This document shows positions 1 to 5,261 of a stretch of 5,351 nt of DNA, piece after piece. The translations under genes were made by a program, and so were the position numbers. Position 1 is the first letter of the stretch. The number at the start of each line of letters is the position of its first letter. Origin of the DNA: Bacillota bacterium (lineage in GTDB: Bacteria > Bacillota > Syntrophomonadia > Syntrophomonadales > Syntrophomonadaceae). The notes below the pieces were generated by a model, which had not been told where the DNA came from, did not search any database, and saw only the letters and a program-made list of their open reading frames with translations. The stretch covers positions 1 to 5,351 of the forward strand of contig JAGFXV010000131.1 in NCBI GenBank assembly GCA_017861475.1, read 5' to 3'.

Positions 1-955
1 TGGCCAGTGCTCCGAAAATCTGGCCCTTGGAAAGTCCAACTTCCAGAAATTCAATTTTCGCTGCGGGTGTACCATCCTGCAATATTGTTTCACAGCCACG
101 GGCTTCTTTAATAATCAGACTGGTATTTTCTTTTATATCAAACCCTGACCCGTCAGGGAAGTTGAGATGAGCAGAACTGTTTGGCCCTGTAGTGATCGTA
201 TCGCCCTGGGTGCATTGGCTGGGACTGGCTGCAGAAACCGTTATTTGTTCGCCAGTTGCCTTGATAATCTGAACCTGCCCATTGATTACAACCAGCGTAC
301 CCGTAATATTTACTTTGTTGCTATCAGGATTGAGGATCAACATAATGGCCAGACCTCTGGCGACTTCAACCCGGTTGGCCGGTTGATCCGGAGAAAATTT
401 CCCCGGTGATGCCAGTTCCATAATATTGGCATCAAGGACAACACTCACCTGCAATGAGGCCCAGTGATTATTAGTATCATTTACTGAATCCGGAATGCTT
501 ATCTGAGGTATATCTTCTGAAGTAAGCCGTAAGAGCATAGCAGCTACTTCTGCTCTGCTGGCAGGTGCCTCCGGTTTGAAAGTTCCATCCGGATAACCCT
601 TGATAAATCCTGATTGTACAGCAGTGTTTATGGCATTATAGGCCCAATGCTGTGACGAAACGTCTGAAAATGAAATGGCTGGAGTGGATGATGGAGAATT
701 TCCACAAGCCTTCACCAGCATTTGAGCCATCTGGGCACGCGTGATTTCACCCTGAGGATGGAAGTTGCCATCAGGAAAGCCCTGGATGATATTCTTTTGC
801 ACCAGATAGTTTATGTATGGCAAACTGCTGTCTTCAGCCCCCATGTCTTTAAAGGCTGCAGCTTGCGCAGGTTTGTAAAGTATAAATGCTAAGAAAAAAA
901 TTAATGTTATACCCAACAATAGTTTTAGGGAAATCTGCTTCAATCTTTTTTCCAT
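1..955 (-). CDS. SLH-domain surface protein with a FecR-like domain (partial, 3' end outside window)
   Basis: The frame is open for 318 codons from the ATG at 953-955 to the left edge, so the C-terminus is missing. The start is supported by AAAGGAG (963-969) seven bases upstream. Residues 1-34 form a signal peptide: basic MEKRLK, a hydrophobic core at about 9-27, and an AQA-type cleavage site near residue 32. Two good SLH repeats follow, at about 35-84 (GFPDG, TRAQ) and 96-143 (HWA, GYPDG, SRAE). A weaker third is at about 157-205; it keeps NHWAS but has SPGKFSP and NRVE in place of the PDG and TRAE motifs. Residues 251-318 resemble the FecR domain: GDTITTGPNSSAHLNF, then DGS, ENTSL and a later VGLSKGQIFGAL. 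Three SLH repeats normally bind pyruvylated secondary wall polymer, so the protein is probably exported and anchored to the wall. The role of the FecR-like part is unknown; in other proteins it is a periplasmic or extracellular sensory or beta-rich module. Cysteines at 248 and 288 flank the FecR core and could pair. Confidence 0.92.
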   Translation of the reverse strand, partial: MEKRLKQISLKLLLGITLIFFLAFILYKPAQAAAFKDMGAEDSSLPYINYLVQKNIIQGFPDGNFHPQGEITRAQMAQMLVKACGNSPSSTPAISFSDVSSQHWAYNAINTAVQSGFIKGYPDGTFKPEAPASRAEVAAMLLRLTSEDIPQISIPDSVNDTNNHWASLQVSVVLDANIMELASPGKFSPDQPANRVEVARGLAIMLILNPDSNKVNITGTLVVINGQVQIIKATGEQITVSAASPSQCTQGDTITTGPNSSAHLNFPDGSGFDIKENTSLIIKEARGCETILQDGTPAAKIEFLEVGLSKGQIFGALA

Positions 956-1108
956 TCAAGTTCTCCTTTCTCAAATCATGATATAGACAGATACTATATT
1001 TTTCTTCACTAGATCATTAAATCCCTGCCCAAAAGAAACATTTTGGGAATGTACATTATCATAAATTACTAACATAGTCTGGCATAACTGCTTTAAGCTG
1101 ATTTTGAG

Positions 1109-1144
1109 AAAAAAAACAGCACTTTCAGATATACTGAAAGTGCT
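1109..1144 (-). terminator. Rho-independent terminator of the tRNA-Arg unit
   Basis: A perfect 10-bp stem (GCACTTTCAG at 1119-1128 with CTGAAAGTGC at 1134-1143, plus an A-T pair outside it) encloses a five-base ATATA loop. Read on the minus strand it is followed after two bases by eight T's (1109-1116). It lies 12 nt past the encoded CCA of the tRNA, the expected position for its terminator. The plus-strand side carries TTATTTT, so it could also act in reverse, although no plus-strand gene is seen to the left. Confidence 0.9.
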
Positions 1145-1155
1145 TATTTTCCCAA

Positions 1156-1230
1156 TGGTACGCCTGAGAGGAATCGAACCTCCGCACCCGGCTCCGGAGG
1201 CCGGTGCTCTATCCACTGAGCTACAGGCGC
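1156..1230 (-). tRNA. tRNA-Arg (anticodon CCG), CCA encoded
   Basis: The minus strand folds into a complete cloverleaf. The acceptor GCGCCTG pairs with CAGGCGT, with a G-U pair at 1:72. The D arm is GCTC/GAGC with loop AGTGGATA. The anticodon stem CCGGC/GCCGG closes loop CTCCGGA, giving anticodon CCG, which reads the arginine codon CGG. The variable loop is short (GTGC), and the T arm GGAGG-TTCGATT-CCTCT has one G-U pair. The discriminator base is A and the 3' CCA is encoded (1156-1158). The 75-nt length is normal. It has its own promoter and terminator, so it is a single-gene transcription unit. Confidence 0.97.
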
Positions 1231-1243
1231 ACGTGCATTTTGT

Positions 1244-1272
1244 ATTATAGCAGAACTGAAAAAATAGGTCAA
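1244..1272 (-). promoter_or_regulatory. Sigma-A promoter of tRNA-Arg
   Basis: On the minus strand TTGACC (1267-1272) is separated by exactly 17 bases from a perfect TATAAT (1244-1249). This is a near-consensus housekeeping promoter. The -10 box ends 13 nt before the mature tRNA, so transcription should begin only about 6-8 nt upstream of it. The -35 box lies within 30 nt of the MFS stop codon and overlaps the inverted repeat described there. Confidence 0.88.
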
Positions 1273-1307
1273 AGAATATGAAAATATAGCCTCAATTAAT
1301 TTTGACC
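1267..1307 (-). terminator. Possible weak terminator of the MFS gene, overlapping its stop codon
   Basis: On the minus strand GGTCAAA (1301-1307, the last codons of the MFS gene) is complementary to TTTGACC (1267-1273), with a 27-nt loop. The 3' arm runs straight into TATTTTTTC. Seven base pairs and a long loop make a poor hairpin, but the T-run is in the right place and nothing better lies between the MFS stop and the tRNA. If it does not terminate, MFS transcripts read through the tRNA to the hairpin at 1119-1143. Confidence 0.35.
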
Positions 1308-2681
1308 GTCTTCTTCCGTATTCCCTCCCAAGCGGGTCAGCAGGGAAAAGATTAAGCCTGCTATTGCAATGGCTGCTGCGATCATGTACACGGTATGACT
1401 GGCATGAACATAGGCATTAATATAAGCCATATTTTTAGGCGCAGCATTCAGTACCAGGTAAAAAACACTTACCGATCCGGCTGTTCCGACCGCAAAGGAA
1501 AGATTTCGTACGGTAGAAATAAATCCGCCTACATAACCAGCCTTTTCCCTGGGTACGGAGGCAAAAATTGAGCTATTGTTGGGTGATCCGAACATTCCCA
1601 TGCCGATCCCCAGCAAAGCCAGTCCAGCAATCAGTTTGGTCAGATCAAACTGTTCATTCAAAGTGGAGAATATAACAAAGGCACAGGCAGCAATAAACAA
1701 AGCCAACGATAATATTTTGCGGGATCCGACTTTGTCTGAAAATGTCCCGGCCAGCGGAGCTGTGATTGCCAGACAAATCGGGGTAATTGTCATGAGCAAA
1801 CCGGAATAGGACGGAGTTAATTTGAAAATAGTCTCCAAATAGAAGGGTAAAAGGAACAGTACTGTCATCTGGGTAATATAGATGCCGGATGACATGACCG
1901 TTCCATATACGAAGTTTTTGATCTTAAACAACTCGATGTCCAATATTGGATGTGGTGATTTTTTTTCAAACCAACAGAACACAGGTATTAGAAGAAGAGC
2001 CAACAAAATCAGCATTATGTTTGCATTATTGGCATTGGCTACCCCATAGATCGTTAAACCAATGATCAGGACGAACAGAATTGTACCCGGCAAATCATGG
2101 CCGAGCAATTCTGTATTACGATTTTGCCTGGGCAAGAAGCGCAGCGCCAGCAAAAAGCCGAGCAATCCAATGGGAACATTGATCAAAAATATGACCGGCC
2201 AGGAAAAATTGGCAACTAGAAAACCTCCCAAACTTGGACCGGTCATATTACCGAGACCAACGATCATGCCTGTCAATCCCAGTGCTTTGCCGCGCTCCTG
2301 TTTAGGAAAGGTGTTGGATATGATCCCCATTCCGGTTGCCATCATCATGCTGGCGCCGATTGCTTGCAAAATGCGAAATGTAATTAATAAAGTCAATGAT
2401 GTTGAAAGACTGCACAAAAAAGATCCTGCGGAAAAAATAAGAAACCCGGTCGAATAAATTCTGTCACTGCCGAGTCTGTCACCCAATCTGCCAAAAAATA
2501 TCAAGCTTGCCGTAACGATAAGCATGTATGCAGTTACGATCCATTGCACCTGTTGCATATTAACGTTGAGGCTTTCAGCAATGGAAGGATTGGCTATATT
2601 GAGGATGCTGCCGTCCAGCGTCGACATAAATATGCCGATCGAAATTATAAGTAAAGCCTGCCATTTGGATTCCAGCTTCAT
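1296..2681 (-). CDS. DHA2-family MFS transporter, 14 transmembrane helices (EmrB/QacA type)
   Basis: This 461-residue integral membrane protein is a likely proton-driven exporter of drugs or other small molecules; the substrate cannot be read from the sequence. Family marks are in the expected order: the helix 1 motif LDGSILNIANPSIA (22-35), motif A GRLGDRLGSDR (64-74), the helix 4 arginine in FRILQAIGAS (102-111), the antiporter motif C GLGNMTGPSLGGF (142-154), WPVIFLINVPIG (161-172), DLPG (196-199), and a second motif A copy GTFSDKVGSRK (312-322). Length and hydrophobic pattern fit the 14-helix DHA2 group. The ATG start is set by AAGGA (2690-2694) eight bases upstream. It follows the spoIIP-like gene by 71 nt with no clear terminator between them, so read-through is possible, but an AT-rich -10-like stretch lies in the gap. 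The ribosome binding site forms one arm of a 9-bp inverted repeat. No regulator gene is adjacent. Confidence 0.92.
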   Translation of the reverse strand: MKLESKWQALLIISIGIFMSTLDGSILNIANPSIAESLNVNMQQVQWIVTAYMLIVTASLIFFGRLGDRLGSDRIYSTGFLIFSAGSFLCSLSTSLTLLITFRILQAIGASMMMATGMGIISNTFPKQERGKALGLTGMIVGLGNMTGPSLGGFLVANFSWPVIFLINVPIGLLGFLLALRFLPRQNRNTELLGHDLPGTILFVLIIGLTIYGVANANNANIMLILLALLLIPVFCWFEKKSPHPILDIELFKIKNFVYGTVMSSGIYITQMTVLFLLPFYLETIFKLTPSYSGLLMTITPICLAITAPLAGTFSDKVGSRKILSLALFIAACAFVIFSTLNEQFDLTKLIAGLALLGIGMGMFGSPNNSSIFASVPREKAGYVGGFISTVRNLSFAVGTAGSVSVFYLVLNAAPKNMAYINAYVHASHTVYMIAAAIAIAGLIFSLLTRLGGNTEEDGQN

Positions 2682-2689
2682 TATTTAAT

Positions 2690-2744
2690 TCCTTCCCCAT
2701 CAGATTTCTCCGCCTATAATATTATATTATATGCAATGGGGAAG
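2690..2744 (-). promoter_or_regulatory. Inverted repeat containing the MFS ribosome binding site (possible translational switch or operator)
   Basis: In transcript order CTTCCCCAT (2736-2744) is followed 35 nt later by its perfect complement ATGGGGAAG (2692-2700). The second arm is most of the Shine-Dalgarno run GGGGAAGGA (2690-2698). In RNA starting upstream of 2744, such as read-through from spoIIP, the pairing would hide the site; RNA starting in the AT-rich spacer would lack the first arm. A protein operator is the alternative reading. The complementarity is certain, the function inferred. Confidence 0.5.
2716..2731 (-). promoter_or_regulatory. Candidate -10 region of an MFS promoter
   Basis: The minus strand holds overlapping -10-like hexamers: TATAAT at 2726-2731, TATAAT at 2721-2726 and TATTAT at 2716-2721. 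No hexamer resembling TTGACA lies 16-18 nt upstream of any of them, so a promoter here would need an activator or be weak. Its transcript would start near 2709-2715, giving a leader of about 30 nt. Confidence 0.3.
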
Positions 2745-2752
2745 CAGGCGAG

Positions 2753-3718
2753 TTATTTACCGTTTCGAACGCCCAAATCTCTTATCAAAACGTCTCCCAA
2801 ACAACGTGCGGCATTTTCTGCCAGATCTTTTGAAATTTTTTCAGTTCCTATTTCAAATAATATTGCGGTTGGATATAATTCCTGATTGTAATCGCCCCGG
2901 CCCATAAATATCCCTCTGACCAATCCTGGATAAAGTTTGTCCGCTCTGGATTTTATCCGTTTGGCATAAGCCAGATTGGTTTTCATATTGGGATTGGATT
3001 TACCTATGACCATCATAATCCTAGAGCTATCAGTTCCGTTTATGGTTGTATAGTACGCTTTAGCGGGGGCAGAGTCACGATGAATATCATAAATTGCATC
3101 TGGCTGTTCTTTCAGCAATTGAGTAGCAGTACGGCGAGAACGATGATAGGCATTGATATCATGCGGACCATGACTTTCCTTGCTATGGGTAACACTTATC
3201 CCAGCATTCTCCAGTGTTTCAGTAAGTGCATCGCCAACCACAAAAACCCCCCCTTTACCTGGCTGACTTGCCTTACCATCGGTAGGTATATAAGATTCGT
3301 CGCTGTGGGTATGATACATAACTACATGAGTTGATTTGGCAGCAGCTGCGGGTATAGTCCGGTTAAATGAAAACCCACCGGCTTCTTTGCTGTCTATATT
3401 TGATGTGGTTGCATCCTGGCTTTGTACGATTGTCGCCTGAGCATTCATACCATCAATTTTAATGATCACGTATTCTACATCGTTTTCACTTATATATCGA
3501 TCATCAATATGCACAGCCAGACCGGTTTGAAAAATGGTCGTACCTTTTTCATCCCGCACGGTGTAATACTCTCCACTGTTCGTTTCTCCGGTATTGGTTT
3601 TTAATAAATACGGTTTGGGATTTTCGGGCAGCATGGTGTTGATTATGTATGCCGCCGCCATTAAAACAAGCAATACAGTGAAAAATATCCACACATATCT
3701 TCGATTAATCGCTTCCAT
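2753..3718 (-). CDS. spoIIP: SpoIIP-family sporulation peptidoglycan hydrolase
   Basis: SpoIIP is the amidase/endopeptidase that, with SpoIID and SpoIIM, degrades septal peptidoglycan so that the mother cell can engulf the forespore. This 321-residue protein has an N-terminal membrane anchor (about 8-30, after MEAINRR), a variable linker to about residue 125, and a C-terminal catalytic domain. Family motifs there are VVMYHTHSDESYIP (132-145), AYHRSR (190-195), IYDIHRD (209-215), YNQELYP (277-283) and ILFEIG (286-291). H136, H213 and E289 are in conserved metal-site-like positions, inferred from the family pattern. It is shorter than the B. subtilis protein (about 400 residues), mainly in the linker. 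The ATG is preceded by AAAGGCGGA (3726-3734) seven bases upstream. It sits between ahcY and an exporter rather than beside gpr as in B. subtilis, so a paralog is possible. Its ribosome binding site is one arm of an inverted repeat. Confidence 0.9.
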   Translation of the reverse strand: MEAINRRYVWIFFTVLLVLMAAAYIINTMLPENPKPYLLKTNTGETNSGEYYTVRDEKGTTIFQTGLAVHIDDRYISENDVEYVIIKIDGMNAQATIVQSQDATTSNIDSKEAGGFSFNRTIPAAAAKSTHVVMYHTHSDESYIPTDGKASQPGKGGVFVVGDALTETLENAGISVTHSKESHGPHDINAYHRSRRTATQLLKEQPDAIYDIHRDSAPAKAYYTTINGTDSSRIMMVIGKSNPNMKTNLAYAKRIKSRADKLYPGLVRGIFMGRGDYNQELYPTAILFEIGTEKISKDLAENAARCLGDVLIRDLGVRNGK

Positions 3719-3725
3719 AAAAATA

Positions 3726-3772
3726 TCCGCCTTTCTTTTGTATGTGCATTAGTATTCTTTCAAAAAGGCGGA
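3726..3772 (-). promoter_or_regulatory. Inverted repeat containing the spoIIP ribosome binding site
   Basis: In transcript order TCCGCCTTT (3764-3772) is followed 29 nt later by its perfect complement AAAGGCGGA (3726-3734). The second arm is the whole Shine-Dalgarno sequence of the SpoIIP-family gene. Folding would hide it in any transcript that begins upstream of 3772. The alternative is a protein-binding dyad. The pairing is seen directly; a regulatory role is inferred. Confidence 0.5.
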
Positions 3773-3781
3773 GCAAATATT

Positions 3782-3816
3782 CAGCCAGGTAGGGAAGAAG
3801 TTCCACAGCCTGGCTG
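3782..3816 (-). terminator. Hairpin after ahcY, likely (bidirectional) terminator
   Basis: CAGCCAGG (3782-3789) pairs perfectly with CCTGGCTG (3809-3816). The apical part can add GGAA/TTCC around a GAAG loop. It begins 36 nt beyond the ahcY stop, the normal place for its terminator. On the minus strand the stem is followed only by AATATTTGC, a poor U-tract. On the plus strand it is followed by TTTTAATTATTATTT, the better terminator context, although no plus-strand gene precedes it here. Partial read-through from ahcY into spoIIP is therefore plausible. Confidence 0.6.
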
Positions 3817-3852
3817 TTTTAATTATTATTTGATCATAATATAAATAAATGT

Positions 3853-5127
3853 TTAGCTGTCCCAACTATCCAGATAATCTCTTTGTTCAGAGGTAAGTTC
3901 ATCTATTTTTATGCCATCAGCTTGAAGCTTCAGACTTGCAACCCGTTTATCAATTTCTTCCGGCACATTATAAACATGATTTTCAAGGTTGGCCCGATTT
4001 TCAATCACATAAAGCAACGAAAGCGCTTGCAGAGAAAAACTCAAATCCATTACTTCGGCGGGATGACCGTCTCCGGCAGCCAGATTCACCAGGCGTCCTT
4101 CCGCCAGCAGGTAAAGTCTGCGGCCATCGTCAAGCAGGTATTCTTCGATATTGGGTTTAAGGGTTCTCTTACTTATCGCCAGAGAATCAAGGTCCGGTTT
4201 TGATATTTCCACATCAAAATGACCGGCATTGGCCATAATGGCATTGTCTTTCATGACCTGCATGTGTTCTTTGCGGATAACATTAATGTTCCCGGTAACC
4301 GTAATATAAATGTCTCCGTAACGGGCAGCTTCCAGCATGCTCATCACATGAAATCCGTCCATGATGGCCTCGTTGGCTTTAATCGGATCGATTTCGGTTA
4401 CGATCACCTTGGCACCCATGCCTTTAGCGCGCATGGAAACACCTTTGCCGCACCAGCCGTAACCAACCACAACCACATATTTACCGGCCACAACCAGATT
4501 GGTGGTACGGTTAATGCCGTCCCAAACAGATTGACCGGTGCCGTAGCGATTATCAAACATATATTTCATATAGGCATCATTCACAGCAATCATGGGAAAG
4601 AGCAGAGCATTGTCGTTATCCATGGAACGCAGCCGCACAATCCCGGTCGTTGTCTCTTCGCAGCCGCCAATGATCGCTGCGGCCTGCTCCCGCCGGCTTT
4701 TATGCAGAAGACTTACTACATCGGCACCATCATCAATAATGGCATCCGGCATTGTATCCAGACCCTTTACCAGGAATTCATGATATTGTTCACTGCTTTC
4801 CCCATGAATGGCATATACAGTTATACCTGAATCAACCAGAGCTGCGACTACATCATCCTGGGTTGACAGCGGATTGGAGGCCACGGCCACTACATCAGCC
4901 CCCGCTGCCATCAAGGTTTGTAAAAGATAGCCGGTTTTCGCTTCCAAATGCAGACAACACAATATCGTTTTACCTTGCAGGGGTTTACTCTGCTCCAATT
5001 CCTGTCTTAAAATATTAAGAACGGGCATATTGTTTTTTACCCATTCCAATTTGTTATAACCTAGCGGAGCCAATTGAGGATCTTTAATGATAGACTGTCT
5101 GATGGTCTTTTTATGATCTGAACTCAT
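3853..5127 (-). CDS. ahcY: S-adenosylhomocysteine hydrolase (adenosylhomocysteinase)
   Basis: This cytoplasmic NAD-dependent enzyme reversibly splits S-adenosylhomocysteine into adenosine and homocysteine, removing the inhibitory product of methyltransferases. The 424 residues are complete. Hallmarks in order are LHLEAKT (59-65), NPLSTQDDV (85-93), DDGAD (132-136, active-site Asp region), EETTTG (157-162), [19 protein letters not shown] (182-200, with K188, D192 and N193), the NAD-binding loop GYGWCGKG (222-229), VTEIDP (243-248), NAGHFDVEI (300-308, H303) and [17 protein letters not shown] (340-356, H355). It is the short form, lacking the insert of about 40 residues found in the longer bacterial and plant enzymes. 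It ends in [12 protein letters not shown] instead of the eukaryotic KPxxYRY tail, as in Thermotoga- and archaeal-type enzymes. The ATG follows a consensus AGGAGGT (5135-5141) with a seven-base spacer. It is divergent from the glycosyltransferase gene; no SAM or SAH riboswitch is visible in the short leader. Confidence 0.97.
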   Translation of the reverse strand: MSSDHKKTIRQSIIKDPQLAPLGYNKLEWVKNNMPVLNILRQELEQSKPLQGKTILCCLHLEAKTGYLLQTLMAAGADVVAVASNPLSTQDDVVAALVDSGITVYAIHGESSEQYHEFLVKGLDTMPDAIIDDGADVVSLLHKSRREQAAAIIGGCEETTTGIVRLRSMDNDNALLFPMIAVNDAYMKYMFDNRYGTGQSVWDGINRTTNLVVAGKYVVVVGYGWCGKGVSMRAKGMGAKVIVTEIDPIKANEAIMDGFHVMSMLEAARYGDIYITVTGNINVIRKEHMQVMKDNAIMANAGHFDVEISKPDLDSLAISKRTLKPNIEEYLLDDGRRLYLLAEGRLVNLAAGDGHPAEVMDLSFSLQALSLLYVIENRANLENHVYNVPEEIDKRVASLKLQADGIKIDELTSEQRDYLDSWDS

Positions 5128-5166
5128 TTTTGCTACCTCCTGGTAATATATAAATCCTTTCTTGAA

Positions 5167-5193
5167 AGTATAACATTACATCATCAAAAGCAA
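5167..5193 (-). promoter_or_regulatory. Candidate ahcY promoter
   Basis: On the minus strand TATACT (5167-5172, five of six matches to TATAAT) lies about 40 nt upstream of the ahcY start. The best -35 candidate is TTGCTT (5188-5193), which matches only the TTG and has a short 15-nt spacer. The -10 call is reasonable and the -35 is weak. Confidence 0.35.
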
Positions 5194-5198
5194 AATAT

Positions 5199-5228
5199 TT
5201 TACTTAAGTAACAATTATCTGGTATTAT
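5199..5228 (+). promoter_or_regulatory. Candidate glycosyltransferase promoter with a palindrome over the -35 box
   Basis: TTTACT (5199-5204) and TATTAT (5223-5228) are separated by 18 bases, a fair sigma-A-like arrangement for the plus-strand gene that starts at 5262. The -35 box overlaps the perfect 12-bp palindrome TTACTTAAGTAA (5200-5211), which could be an operator. The pairing of the two boxes is tentative. Confidence 0.4.
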
Positions 5229-5244
5229 TAGGTATTAGGTACTA
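5221..5244 (+). repeat. Short direct repeats GGTATTA in the glycosyltransferase leader
   Basis: GGTATTA occurs at 5221-5227 and 5231-5237 and is followed at once by the variant GGTACTA at 5238-5244. The run covers the candidate -10 box and the likely transcription start, just before the ribosome binding site. It may be a protein-binding array or a chance product of AT-rich sequence. Confidence 0.4.
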
Positions 5245-5261
5245 GAAAAAGGGGATTTAAT

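Noticed and set aside
167..409. 80-codon plus-strand ORF at the left edge
   Set aside because: It is antisense to the continuous SLH/FecR reading frame, which has a signal peptide, domains and a good ribosome binding site.
1017..1037. Sigma-H-like sequence CAGGGATTT followed by GTGAAG in the SLH leader (minus strand)
   Set aside because: Both boxes have mismatches and the spacer of about eight bases is too short.
971..1216. 81-codon minus-strand ORF between the SLH gene and the MFS gene
   Set aside because: It runs through most of the tRNA-Arg and its terminator, so it is a chance frame.
1576..2457. Plus-strand ORFs opposite the MFS gene (1576-1809 and 2062-2457)
   Set aside because: They are antisense shadows of a complete, well-conserved transporter gene.
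3737..3744. CATACAAA, resembling a sigma-E -10 box, upstream of spoIIP
   Set aside because: A start 6-8 nt downstream would fall inside the ribosome binding site, and no sigma-E -35 match lies at the right spacing.
4219..4830. 203-codon plus-strand ORF opposite ahcY
   Set aside because: It lies wholly antisense to a textbook ahcY and its translation resembles no known family; it reflects the codon usage of the real gene.
5152..5160. AAAGGATTT on the minus strand, a perfect match to the sigma-H -35 consensus
   Set aside because: No GAAT-type -10 box follows at 11-12 nt, and the ribosome binding site and start codon of ahcY are already there.
5128..5200. Possible SAM or SAH riboswitch upstream of ahcY
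   Set aside because: The leader is short and AT-rich, with no multi-stem aptamer or conserved riboswitch core.
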